Shown in pieces: positions 16,218 through 24,343 of a stretch of DNA of 64,000 nt (within the stretch, counting starts at the first letter, position 1; each line of letters starts with the position of its first letter). Origin of the DNA: an uncultured Blautia sp. (GTDB taxonomy: Bacteria > Bacillota > Clostridia > Lachnospirales > Lachnospiraceae). The notes under the pieces were generated by a model. It was not told the origin of the DNA. It did no database searches and saw only the letters and a list, made by a program, of their open reading frames with translations. The position numbers and the translations under genes were made by a program. Location of the stretch: the NCBI GenBank assembly GCA_934424575.1, contig CAKRXU010000005.1, positions 61,592-125,591 of the forward strand, written 5' to 3'.

Positions 16218-16867
16218 TATTTCATTCTCCTTTCCAGCTGTGATAACAATGCTGATAAAAGCGTATTCAAAAGGAAATACATGATTGCAAGCGCAGTGTA
16301 GATTTCTACCGTCCTGAAAGTAGAGGAAACTGCCTGTGAAGCTTGATGTGTCATTTCTGCAACTCCGATCACAGTCATAAGTGACGTATCCTTTACGCTG
16401 ATAATAAACTGATTGCATAAACTCGGAATCATCAGTTTGAATGCCTGCGGCAAAATGATACTTATCATAACCTGTGCCTTTCCAAGTCCCAGACATTCTC
16501 CTGCTTCATATTGTCCAGCATCAATTGACTGAATAGCACCACGCACAATTTCTGAAATATACGCACCTGAGTTCAGCCCGATTGCCAAAACTCCTGCGGT
16601 TACTGCCGGTAAATTAAAATTCAACATCATTGGAATGGCAAAATACAGATACAGTGCCTGCACCATCAGTGGTGTTCCTCTGATAATTGCTACATATACT
16701 CCGGCAATTCTATAAAGGATCTTATTTTTTCCACTTCTGGCAAGACCACCCAGAAGGCCTATTACAAATCCTAACAGAATTCCCAATACTGCAATCAGCA
16801 TTGTCATTTTTAAGCCTTCCAATAATGTCGGAATCACTGTAATTGTGAAACTCCATTTAAAATCCAT
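16217..16867 (-). CDS. Polar amino-acid ABC transporter permease
   Basis: About 216 aa with the HisM/GlnP-type membrane fold. The EAA loop is EAGECLGLGKAQVMISIILPQAF, where the ATPase docks. It starts MDFKWSFTITVIPTLLEGL. ATG at 16865-16867 has GGAGG 7 nt upstream; the ATG 21 nt earlier lies on that site. It would form a homodimer, as only one permease gene is present. It sits 30 nt after the binding-protein gene in the same operon. Confidence 0.93.
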   Translation of the reverse strand: MDFKWSFTITVIPTLLEGLKMTMLIAVLGILLGFVIGLLGGLARSGKNKILYRIAGVYVAIIRGTPLMVQALYLYFAIPMMLNFNLPAVTAGVLAIGLNSGAYISEIVRGAIQSIDAGQYEAGECLGLGKAQVMISIILPQAFKLMIPSLCNQFIISVKDTSLMTVIGVAEMTHQASQAVSSTFRTVEIYTALAIMYFLLNTLLSALLSQLERRMK

Positions 16868-16897
16868 AACAGTCCCTCCCTGCATCATAAATATTTA

Positions 16898-17689
16898 TTA
16901 TTCAGCACTTTCATCGTCACCAAACCATTTGGTGTAAAGTTCATCATAAGTTCCATCTTCTTTAAACGCAGCCAGTGCTCCATTGATTTCTTCCGTATAC
17001 TCAGAACCTTTCTGCAGGACAATTCCATACTGACAGCCATCCATCAAGTCTCCAACCACTTTACATCCACTGTCTGGATTCTGAGAAATATAATACAGCA
17101 TGTTCGGTGCATCATATACAACTGCATCTGCTGCGCCTCTCTGTACTTCAAGGTAAGCTGAATCAATATTCGGAAATGTTGTTGTTTTACAGTCAGACAC
17201 ATTATTATTTACATATTCTACTGCAGCAGTGCCTTCTTTTAATGCTATTGTCTTTCCTTCCAGATCCTCCAGACTCTTGATCTCATCATTATCATCTTTT
17301 ACAAAAATCTGAAGACCTGCATCATAATATGGATCAGAAATATCCATGACTTCTTTTCTTTCATCTGTAATGGTGATGCCAGCCATTCCCATATCCAGCT
17401 TTCCAGTCTGTACAGACATCAGAAGTGCTGTAAAATCCATCGGAGATAATTCATAATCAAATCCCAGATAATCACTTAGTTTTGCAAGAAGATCAATATC
17501 AAATCCTGTATAGACATTATTGTCATCCGGGAAACAGAATGGTACGAAACTTGTGTCGGTTCCAACCTTGAGCGAAACGCCATCCATAGAACCTTTATAA
17601 TCTTTTTCTCCATCCGCTGCAAATACACTTGTTGCAAAACTCATTGTCATAACTGCTGCTAATGCAATACTAAGTAATTTTTTCTTCAT
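16898..17689 (-). CDS. Amino-acid ABC transporter substrate-binding protein
   Basis: 263 aa of the SBP_bac_3 family. A signal peptide MKKKLLSIALAAVMTMSFA ends at VFA-AD near residue 24. The mature part has GFDIDLLAKLSDYLG and DMGMAGITITDERKEVMDIS, typical of PAAT binding proteins, and a DAVVYDAPNMLYYI lobe. No lipobox Cys follows the signal peptide. That is odd for a Gram-positive binding protein, which is usually a lipoprotein. It may stay tethered by an uncleaved leader or be released. GGAGG is 9 nt upstream. It is the first structural gene behind the palindromic promoter and leader hairpin. Confidence 0.92.
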   Translation of the reverse strand: MKKKLLSIALAAVMTMSFATSVFAADGEKDYKGSMDGVSLKVGTDTSFVPFCFPDDNNVYTGFDIDLLAKLSDYLGFDYELSPMDFTALLMSVQTGKLDMGMAGITITDERKEVMDISDPYYDAGLQIFVKDDNDEIKSLEDLEGKTIALKEGTAAVEYVNNNVSDCKTTTFPNIDSAYLEVQRGAADAVVYDAPNMLYYISQNPDSGCKVVGDLMDGCQYGIVLQKGSEYTEEINGALAAFKEDGTYDELYTKWFGDDESAE

Positions 17690-17740
17690 AATAAAGTTCC
17701 TCCTGCTTTTCCTTCGTAATCTTTTGTGGTTAATACTACT

Positions 17741-17776
17741 AGAAAAAGAAAAGACGCAGATGCTTTTGCATCTACG
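17741..17776 (-). terminator. Terminator or attenuator in the ABC operon leader
   Basis: On the minus strand CGTAGATGC-AAAA-GCATCTGCG (one T-G wobble) is followed by TCTTTTCTTTTTC. It lies between the promoter at 17804-17832 and the binding-protein ATG, so transcription must pass it to enter the operon. Confidence 0.75.
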
Positions 17777-17794
17777 CCTTTGCAGATTTCTATG

Positions 17795-17832
17795 TTGACA
17801 CCAATAATAAAACGCAAATCATTATTTGTCAA
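17795..17832 (-). promoter_or_regulatory. Consensus promoter overlapped by a palindrome (ABC operon)
   Basis: TTGACA (17827-17832) and TATTAT (17804-17809) are 17 bp apart on the minus strand. The same stretch forms an inverted repeat, TTGACA-cc-AATAAT against ATTATT-TGTCAA (17795-17832), covering both boxes. This is the layout expected for an operator of the adjacent RpiR regulator. Confidence 0.7.
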
Positions 17833-17877
17833 TACTAAAATGAAATTTTTATTTCATAAAATAATTTTTGATTATTT

Positions 17878-18717
17878 TTATTCAAAAACATTAAACTTTT
17901 CATGAAACTTTTCCAGTTCCTGCATTCTCTGTCCAAGCTCCAGTGTCCGATTTCTTCCTATTTCTGTCAGAAATGCATTAATCAATGTCAGTGGAGCTAC
18001 AAAAGAATCTATATACGTTGGCATGGATGTCTCGGTTAAAAAACCGTATGCTGCACTCTTTATGATCGGAGACAACATAGTATCTGTGATCGCTACTGTC
18101 AGTGCTTTTTTCTCAAACGCATACCGGAACATCTCAGTCGTAAACCTGGAATATCTGTCAAAGGTTATCCCTATAACCACGTCACGGTCATTAACCGTGC
18201 TCAGAACATCAGACATATGATTCATATCTGTAATCATTATCACATTATTTCTGCACATATTCAAATAATATGCAAAAAATTCTCCCAGTGCAACTGCACT
18301 TCTGGACGCAATAATAAAGATTCGTTCTGCCAGAATCAGTTTATTACAGGTTGAAAAAAAATCATCCATGTTAAGATGTTCCAGGGTTGCATCAATCCTG
18401 TTTTTTTCCTGTTCGAAGATTTCTGCAACACCTGCTTCTTTTTCATTATAAGCTTTATATGAAATCTCCACTCGTTTTCTCATACTTATTTCTTCTTTAG
18501 TCATTTTCTGAATTTCTTCTTTGAAATCCGGGAACCCACGATATCCAAGAAAAGTACAAAATCGAATAATACTTGCCTCACTTGTTTCTGTCTCCTGCGC
18601 TAATTTCTGAATGCTTAGGTACGATACGCTGGTCATGTTTTTTAATATATAGTTCGCGATCTTTTTCTGTGTTTTACTCATTTCTTCATATTTTTCTGTA
18701 ATTTTTTCTCTGAGCAT
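17878..18717 (-). CDS. MurR/RpiR family transcriptional regulator
   Basis: 279 aa. The N-terminal HTH_6 domain (residues 1-75) includes LSIQKLAQETETSEASIIRFC. The SIS sugar-phosphate-binding domain (about 120-250) includes IIASRSAVALGEFFAYYLN and ITDTMLSPIIKSAA. RpiR regulators sense phosphorylated sugars or related ligands through the SIS fold. The neighbours point to control of the importer and amidohydrolase downstream and the aminotransferase operon upstream, in opposite directions. It has no clear ribosome site beyond GAGGGG. The ligand is unknown; an amino-sugar or nucleotide-linked amine is possible. Confidence 0.9.
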   Translation of the reverse strand: MLREKITEKYEEMSKTQKKIANYILKNMTSVSYLSIQKLAQETETSEASIIRFCTFLGYRGFPDFKEEIQKMTKEEISMRKRVEISYKAYNEKEAGVAEIFEQEKNRIDATLEHLNMDDFFSTCNKLILAERIFIIASRSAVALGEFFAYYLNMCRNNVIMITDMNHMSDVLSTVNDRDVVIGITFDRYSRFTTEMFRYAFEKKALTVAITDTMLSPIIKSAAYGFLTETSMPTYIDSFVAPLTLINAFLTEIGRNRTLELGQRMQELEKFHEKFNVFE

Positions 18718-18824
18718 ATGGCACCCCTCTGCTTTCTGTGCTTTTTTCTGTTTTTATTTTAGCATAACATATATCGTGTTGTAAATGTAACTTTTTTTAC
18801 ATTTTATTTTTTTTGAAATTTTTA

Positions 18825-18853
18825 TTGACTTTTCTTTTTTCCAGAAATATAAT
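18825..18853 (+). promoter_or_regulatory. Promoter of the aminotransferase operon
   Basis: TTGACT (18825-18830) and TATAAT (18848-18853) are 17 bp apart on the plus strand, 47 bp before the ATG and divergent from the RpiR gene. Confidence 0.8.
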
Positions 18854-18899
18854 AGGCACAACTACTAACGAGATTGCTTATAAAAAGGAGTGTATGATT

Positions 18900-20264
18900 A
18901 TGAATCTTGAAGAACTGATGCAGGAATATGCCAAAAGAAATCCAGCTTCTCAGAAAGCTTATGAAAAAGCATGTAAAGATATCCCTGGTGGCATCACAGC
19001 CAATGTAAAATTTTTTGCTCCTTTTCCTCTTTTTATGAAAGAAGGACACGGTGCATGGCTGACAGATCTGGATGATCATAAATATGTCGATTATGTTTTA
19101 TCTTATGGTCCGCTTATTCTTGGACATGAACGCAGAGAAGTCCTTGATTCTATTCAGGAATATTTCGCTACACATGGAACCATGCTCTATGGAACTCCGC
19201 ATGAACTGGAAGCTACTTTCGCTGAAAAAATAAAAGAATACTATCCTTCCATTGAGATGCTTCGTTATACCAATTCCGGAACAGAAGCTACTCTGCTCTG
19301 CATCCGTACCGCATATGCATTTACCGGTAAATACAAAATCGCAAAATTCGAAGGACATTATCACGGCGGTTATAATGAAGTTCTCGTCAGTGTAAATCCA
19401 GATGTTCACAAAGCCGGTGACATCCATCATCCGACAGGCGTCCCTGAATCTGCCGGACTCCCGCCAAGGCAGCTTGATGACACAATTGTGCTTCCATTCA
19501 ATGATCTTGACTCCTGCCGCGAAATTCTTACCTCACACAAAGATGAAATTGCAGCAGTTATCATGGAACCGGTATTTGGTGGAACCATCCCGGCTACCAA
19601 AGATTTTATGCACGGAATTCGTGCTCTTACTAAGGAACTCGGAATCCTTATGATCATGGATGAAGTCAAAACAGGTTTTCGTGTTACTCTTGGCGGCGCC
19701 CAGAAATATTATGGCGTCAAACCAGATCTTACCGCTCTCGGAAAAGTAATCGGCGCCGGATTCCCTGTCGGAATTGTTGGAGGAAGAGCAGATATTATGG
19801 CAATGGCTGCTCCTCAGGGTTCTGATATCCTGGACAACAGCAACACAAAATCATCTGCTGCTGAAATTCTTTATCACAGTGGAACATATAATGGACATCC
19901 TATGATCTTAAATGCAGGTCTGGCAACGATCAATGTCCTTGAAAAAGAATTTGATACAATGATCCAGCATACCAATGATCTCAAAAAGGGAATCTCAGAA
20001 ATCTTTGCTAAACATGGTGTAAAAATCCTCACTCCAGGTCTCGGCTCTATGTTTAATATTGTTGTCACACAACTGGATGAAATCCAAACATACCGTGATC
20101 TGCAGAAATCTGACTTTAATTTTCGTAAAAAAATGGACTACGCGCTTCTTCTGGAGGGAATTTACAATAAACCGTGTAACCGTTACAACATGAGTGTTGC
20201 TGATGATGACGAAGTTATTGATTTTACACTGGAAGCATTTGAAAAAGCATTTAACAGACTCTAA
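18900..20264 (+). CDS. Class-III aminotransferase (glutamate-1-semialdehyde aminomutase-like)
   Basis: About 454 aa, PLP-dependent. SGTEA at 126-130 binds the cofactor phosphate, H153-Y-H follows in GHYHGG, D254 is in MIMDEVKTGF, and the Schiff-base lysine is K282 in LTALGKVIGAGFPVG. It resembles HemL (glutamate-1-semialdehyde 2,1-aminomutase) most. But no heme-synthesis genes adjoin it, and it lies divergent from an RpiR/ABC/amidohydrolase operon, so a catabolic omega- or beta-amino-acid transaminase role is more likely. The start is ATG at 18900 with AAGGAG 9 nt upstream; ATG at 18894 is too close to that site. A 28-codon ORF extension upstream covers the promoter. Confidence 0.88.
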   Translation: MNLEELMQEYAKRNPASQKAYEKACKDIPGGITANVKFFAPFPLFMKEGHGAWLTDLDDHKYVDYVLSYGPLILGHERREVLDSIQEYFATHGTMLYGTPHELEATFAEKIKEYYPSIEMLRYTNSGTEATLLCIRTAYAFTGKYKIAKFEGHYHGGYNEVLVSVNPDVHKAGDIHHPTGVPESAGLPPRQLDDTIVLPFNDLDSCREILTSHKDEIAAVIMEPVFGGTIPATKDFMHGIRALTKELGILMIMDEVKTGFRVTLGGAQKYYGVKPDLTALGKVIGAGFPVGIVGGRADIMAMAAPQGSDILDNSNTKSSAAEILYHSGTYNGHPMILNAGLATINVLEKEFDTMIQHTNDLKKGISEIFAKHGVKILTPGLGSMFNIVVTQLDEIQTYRDLQKSDFNFRKKMDYALLLEGIYNKPCNRYNMSVADDDEVIDFTLEAFEKAFNRL

Positions 20265-20282
20265 TCTTACAGGAGGTAGCTT

Positions 20283-20882
20283 ATGGAAAAATATGTCGTT
20301 ACCATCAATCGTCAATTCGGAAGTCTTGGACGTCCCATTGCACGTAAAATGTCAGAGATTCTTGGCGTAGAATACTATGACAGAGATATTGTCGACTCTG
20401 TAGCAAAAGAAACTAAGATGCCAGTTTCCAAAATCAGCGAAGAAGAAGAAACTGCAAAGACATCTTTTTTCAGTATGAAATATCCTCTCGGTCATGGTAC
20501 AACTTCCGTGCAGGACAATATTTTCGAATCTCAAAGGCGAATCATCAGTAAGCTCGCCGATACACAGAACTGTATCATTGTAGGAAGATGTTCTGATTAT
20601 GTTTTACGTAATCATCCGCGCCTGTTCCGTATTTTTATCTATGCTCCTTTCGAGGCCCGATATCGAAATTGTGTAGAAAATCTTCATATGGAACCGCAAG
20701 AAGCTCAGAAAATGATAACAGAAGTTGACAAAGCACGTACAGCCTATCATCTTCGCTATGCCAAATATGTTCCAGACGATATACAGCATAACGAATTACT
20801 CGTTGACAGTAGCGTTCTTGGAATTGACGGAACTGCTAAATATCTTTCAGAATTTATATTACAAAGGCTATCCATTTCATAG
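20283..20882 (+). CDS. Cytidylate kinase-like family protein
   Basis: 199 aa of the cytidylate-kinase-like family. The phosphate-loop equivalent is ITINRQFGSLGRPIARKM (residues 7-24), where usual members read GSGGR. Later segments include NCIIVGRCSDYVLRNHPRLFRIFIYAPFEARYRN and the C-terminal DLLVDSSVLG-type end. These proteins are thought to be small-molecule kinases; few have known substrates. It follows the aminotransferase by 18 nt with GGAGG, so the two are cotranscribed and may act on one substrate. A terminator follows directly. Confidence 0.85.
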   Translation: MEKYVVTINRQFGSLGRPIARKMSEILGVEYYDRDIVDSVAKETKMPVSKISEEEETAKTSFFSMKYPLGHGTTSVQDNIFESQRRIISKLADTQNCIIVGRCSDYVLRNHPRLFRIFIYAPFEARYRNCVENLHMEPQEAQKMITEVDKARTAYHLRYAKYVPDDIQHNELLVDSSVLGIDGTAKYLSEFILQRLSIS

Positions 20883-20892
20883 ATATTCAAAC

Positions 20893-20931
20893 GCAGGAGT
20901 TGACTTATTTTCATCAACTCCTGCATTTTTC
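20893..20931. terminator. Terminator between kinase-like gene and MATE remnant
   Basis: GCAGGAGTTGA pairs with TCAACTCCTGC, then ATTTTTC on the plus strand. It can serve the convergent minus-strand gene too. Confidence 0.85.
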
Positions 20932-21397
20932 AAATTACTTTAAATATCTTCCATTTTCCCTGCTTAAATCTCCACCAAAAGATAATTCCACGTACCGACC
21001 AGTCCAGGCACATCGCAAATGCGATTCCGATCACGCCAAGATTCAGCCAGATTCCGATCAGGGAAGCATTCGTCAGCAGGATCACCACAGATATGACCAC
21101 AGACAGGATCACCGATGCAGTCAAAAGCTGACTCGCCGCCTGTCCCGCGTGTTCTTTGTCCTTATGACCGATATACTGACTGATCACAACTGCGCCGCCC
21201 GATGCCAGCACCGTAAACAGATTAAGAAAAATCGTGTTAAATGAGTTCACAAGTGAAACGCCCGACACCGCCGCTTCCCCCACAAACCCGATCACAAAAA
21301 CATCCGCAATCCCCACCAGTGCCATCAAAAGCTGCTCCAGAAACAACGGCACGATCAGATTTTTCAGATCTTTATTTGAAAACATAGGTTTCTCCAT
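20930..21397 (-). pseudogene. MATE transporter with large in-frame internal deletion
   Basis: A 155-codon frame. Residues 1 to about 113 (MEKPMFSNKDLKNLIVPLFL through ASQLLTASVILSV) match the first three helices of a MATE protein. The last ~36 residues (LGVIGIAFAMCLDWSVRG... ending KIFKVI) match the extreme C-terminus. The full-length relative at 9627-10976 has 449 aa and the same ends. About 290 codons are missing in the middle, with the frame kept. The product cannot form a transporter, so this is most likely a deletion remnant. The ribosome site region (AAAGGATGGAG) is still present. Confidence 0.85.
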
Positions 21398-21517
21398 CCT
21401 TTCTGATTTTCACCTGCTATATTCTAGTACAGAAAAGATGAATTGTAAAATGCTTATCTTATATGCTGTGGTATGCGTTTCAGGCATGCGTTGCTTTTAC
21501 TTACTCCTCAAGCCATT

Positions 21518-21586
21518 GAAAAAGAGGCCCCGAAAGCCTTATACGCACTCCAAAATGTAGTGCTATAAGACCTCCAGGGCCTCTTA
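21518..21586 (-). terminator. Terminator after tsf
   Basis: A long stem, AAGAGGCCCTGGAGG..CTTATA against TATAAGG...GGGGCCTCTT, is followed by TTTTTC on the minus strand, 37 nt after the tsf stop. The gap 21398-21517 shows only the MATE remnant's upstream region. Confidence 0.85.
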
Positions 21587-21622
21587 GTAGTTGAATTATG
21601 ATAGATATCTAATCTTTACAGA

Positions 21623-22561
21623 TTACATTCCGGCCTGAGCTGCAACTTCTGCTGCAAAGTCATCCTGACGTTTTTCGATACCATCACCTGTCTCGTAACG
21701 AACGAAACCTTTGATTGTGATCTTAGCGCCGTTTGCTTTTGCAACTTCTTCTACGTATTTACCAACGGACTGTTTTCCGTCTTCTGCTTTAACGTATACC
21801 TGGTCAAGAAGGCAGATTTCTTTGAGTTCTTTCTTGATACGTCCAGTGATCATACCCTGGATAACCTTCTCCGGTTTCTGGGATTCCTTAGGATCGTTCT
21901 GGATCTGAGCAAGAAGGATTTCTTTCTCATGCTCGATGTACTCAGCACTTACTTCGCTGTCGCATGTGTACTGCGGTTTCAGAGCTGCGATCTGCATTGC
22001 TACGTTTCTTGCCATTTCTTTAACTGCATCGTTAACAACATCTGTCTCAACGTCTACAAGAACGCCGATCTTTCCGCCCATATGTGTGTAGGAAGCAACG
22101 AAACCGTTCTCTTCTTTCACCTGAGCGAATCTTCTGATGTTCATGTTCTCACCGATAACTGCAACCTGAGCTGCAAGAGCTTCTTTTACAGTCTTGGTTG
22201 TGTCAAGTGCCCATGCTTCTGCAAGGAAAGCATCGATATCTGCTGCGGAAGTAGTAAGTGCCTGTGCTGCAACATCTGCAACATAGCTCTGGAATTTCTC
22301 GTTCTTAGCAACGAAGTCTGTCTCAGAGTTAACTTCTACAACAACTGCGCTCTTAGCGTCATCAGCAACGAGAGTCTTGCAAAGACCTTCTGCTGCAACA
22401 CGGCTTGCTTTCTTCTGAGCGGTAGCAAGACCTTTTTCACGCAGGAATTCTACTGCTTTGTCCATGTCACCTTCTGTAGCTGTAAGAGCTTTCTTACAAT
22501 CCATCATTCCGGCGCCAGTCATTTCTCTTAATTCTTTTACCTGAGCTGCTGTAATAGCCAT
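21623..22561 (-). CDS. tsf: Translation elongation factor Ts
   Basis: 312 aa. The UBA-like N-terminus VKELREMTGAGMMDCKKALT is the EF-Ts signature, followed by SETDFVAKNEKFQ (the TDFVA nucleotide-exchange motif, about residues 80-85). It also has the two dimerisation subdomains. It catalyses GDP release from EF-Tu. AGGAGG lies 8 nt before the ATG. It follows rpsB by 30 nt in the usual rpsB-tsf operon and ends at a strong terminator. Confidence 0.98.
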   Translation of the reverse strand: MAITAAQVKELREMTGAGMMDCKKALTATEGDMDKAVEFLREKGLATAQKKASRVAAEGLCKTLVADDAKSAVVVEVNSETDFVAKNEKFQSYVADVAAQALTTSAADIDAFLAEAWALDTTKTVKEALAAQVAVIGENMNIRRFAQVKEENGFVASYTHMGGKIGVLVDVETDVVNDAVKEMARNVAMQIAALKPQYTCDSEVSAEYIEHEKEILLAQIQNDPKESQKPEKVIQGMITGRIKKELKEICLLDQVYVKAEDGKQSVGKYVEEVAKANGAKITIKGFVRYETGDGIEKRQDDFAAEVAAQAGM

Positions 22562-22591
22562 TGTATTTTCCTCCTGGAATTATTAAATTAA

Positions 22592-23320
22592 TTATTCCTC
22601 TGTAGCTTCCTCAACTTCTGCTTCTTCAGCTTCTGTTGTTCCCTGATTTGCTTCGATAACAGCGTCTGCCATTTTGGAAACGATCAGTTTTACGGCACGG
22701 ATAGCATCATCGTTACCCGGGATTACATAGTCAAGTTCTTCCGGATCACAGTTAGTATCGCAGATACCGATAAGCGGAATACCTAATGTATGAGCTTCCT
22801 GAACGCAGATTCTCTCTTTCTTAGGGTCAACGATGAAGATTGCGTCTGGGAGACGTTTCATCTCTTTGATACCACCAAGGTTCTTCTGCAGTTTAGCAAG
22901 TTCTTTTCTTAATTCAATAACTTCTTTCTTTGGAAGTACTTCGAAAGTTCCGTCAGCTTCCATAGCTTCGATCTGTTTCAGTCTTGCGATACGGCTCTGG
23001 ATTGTCTTGAAGTTTGTAAGCATACCACCAAGCCATCTCTCGTTTACATAGTACTGTCCGCAGCGCTCTGCTTCAACTTTGATAGCGTCCTGAGCCTGTT
23101 TCTTAGTACCAACGAAAAGGATGTTTCCGCCGTTAGCTACGATATCAGCTACTGCATTGTAAGCATCGTCAACCATACCTACAGACTGCTGAAGGTCGAT
23201 GATATAGATACCATTTCTTTCTGTGTAGATGTACGGAGCCATTTTAGGGTTCCATCTTCTTGTCTGATGTCCGAAATGAACACCTGCTTCCAAAAGCTGT
23301 TTCATTGAAATAACGCTCAT
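22592..23320 (-). CDS. rpsB: 30S ribosomal protein S2
   Basis: 242 aa. It starts MSVISMKQLLEAGVHFGHQTRRWNPKM and contains GTKKQAQDAI and RLPDAIFIVDPKKE, the S2 signatures. It ends with a short acidic tail (TTEAEEAEVEEATEE). It binds the 30S platform near the anti-Shine-Dalgarno region. AAGGAG lies 7 nt before the ATG. It is transcribed from a promoter about 140 nt upstream with a structured leader that may be autoregulatory, and is cotranscribed with tsf. Confidence 0.98.
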   Translation of the reverse strand: MSVISMKQLLEAGVHFGHQTRRWNPKMAPYIYTERNGIYIIDLQQSVGMVDDAYNAVADIVANGGNILFVGTKKQAQDAIKVEAERCGQYYVNERWLGGMLTNFKTIQSRIARLKQIEAMEADGTFEVLPKKEVIELRKELAKLQKNLGGIKEMKRLPDAIFIVDPKKERICVQEAHTLGIPLIGICDTNCDPEELDYVIPGNDDAIRAVKLIVSKMADAVIEANQGTTEAEEAEVEEATEE

Positions 23321-23492
23321 GATTTTTCTCCTTTTTGGTTAAATTCTTCCGCACAGATCACTTTCTATCCGGACCCAACCTCACACCGTAAGGGCACCAT
23401 CCATCGGAATCTCTGTACGTGACTTTTTATTTGTGCGTCTTTACGCACATTGCAACTCCTAGAGTATAGCATAAGAAAACCCTCCGTGTAAA
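23321..23492 (-). promoter_or_regulatory. rpsB promoter and 5' leader
   Basis: TTTACA (23487-23492) and TATACT (23463-23468) are 18 bp apart on the minus strand. The roughly 135-nt leader contains GTGCGT-AAAG-ACGCAC (23433-23448) and further GC-rich segments. Ribosomal operons often autoregulate through such leaders; I cannot assign a defined family. Confidence 0.6.
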
Positions 23493-23501
23493 GAGGGTTT
23501 T
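23476..23501 (-). terminator. Terminator of the pseudouridine synthase gene
   Basis: AAAACCCTC pairs with GAGGGTTTT over an 8-nt loop, about 30 nt after the stop at 23533. Its loop holds the rpsB -35 box. Confidence 0.85.
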
Positions 23502-23532
23502 CGCACTTTTTCTTATGAATTTTACTGATTCT

Positions 23533-24324
23533 TTAACGTTTTACGCTTTCTTTCAGTTCTGTTACTTCTTTCGCTGTCAGCGGACGGCATTCGCCTTTTT
23601 TGAGATCATCCGGGAGAGTGAGCGTTCCCATGGAGAGCCTTTTGAGGTAAATGACCGGGGTTCCGACAGCTTCCATCATCCGTTTGACCTGGTGGAATTT
23701 TCCCTCGTGGATCGTCAGATGGAGTTCTGTGTAGACTTCCGGGAGATTTTCTCTGCGGACACGTGCTGTCTGTCCGAAAGATCCGTCTGTCTCTTCAAAG
23801 CTTCCGCCTACAATCTCTGCTTTTGCCGGCATAGTCAGCTTTGCTTCTCCGATGTCCACGCCTTCTTCAAGTTTCGCAACTGCTTCCGGTGTCACGTTTC
23901 CTTCTACTCTGACAAAATAGGTCTTATCCACATGTTTTCCCGGAGCAAGCAGTTCATGTGCAAGCATTCCATCGTCGGTGATCAGAAGCAGGCCTTCTGT
24001 GTCCTTGTCGAGACGTCCTACCGGAAAAAGTCCCTTCCTGTCAGATGGCACATATTCCATAACGGTTCTGTCGTTGCGGTCCTCTGTTGCGCTGACACAG
24101 CCTGCCGGCTTGTTCAGAAGATAATAGACAAACTCCGGTGCTGCGCCGACCGTCTCGCCTGCCAGCACGACTGCATCCTTGTCCGGATCGACTTTAAGTT
24201 CCGGCTTCTTCGCCGGTACCCCGTTGACCTGAACCTGTCCTTTCTGTATAAATTTCTTTACTTCACTTCTGGTTCCCTTCCCCGCATCTGCGAGAAATTT
24301 GTCCAGCCTTACTGCTTTTGCCAT
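23533..24324 (-). CDS. rRNA pseudouridine synthase, RsuA/RluB family
   Basis: 263 aa. An S4 RNA-binding domain (LDKFLADAGKGTRSEVKKFI, residues 8-27) is followed by the catalytic core with GRLDKDTEGLLLIT, where the Asp of GRLD is the nucleophile. The NKPAGCVSA and FHQVKRMMEAVG motifs of the family are present. It modifies a uridine in 16S or 23S rRNA; 16S U516 (RsuA) or 23S U2605 (RluB) cannot be distinguished by eye. GAGGAG lies close to the ATG. It is followed by a terminator, and downstream of that the rpsB operon. Confidence 0.93.
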   Translation of the reverse strand: MAKAVRLDKFLADAGKGTRSEVKKFIQKGQVQVNGVPAKKPELKVDPDKDAVVLAGETVGAAPEFVYYLLNKPAGCVSATEDRNDRTVMEYVPSDRKGLFPVGRLDKDTEGLLLITDDGMLAHELLAPGKHVDKTYFVRVEGNVTPEAVAKLEEGVDIGEAKLTMPAKAEIVGGSFEETDGSFGQTARVRRENLPEVYTELHLTIHEGKFHQVKRMMEAVGTPVIYLKRLSMGTLTLPDDLKKGECRPLTAKEVTELKESVKR

Positions 24325-24343
24325 AATTACTCCTCATTCTGTC

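Noticed and set aside
18813..18899. N-terminal extension of the aminotransferase
   Set aside because: It covers the TTGACT-17-TATAAT promoter and lacks a site; ATG at 18900 is the clear start.
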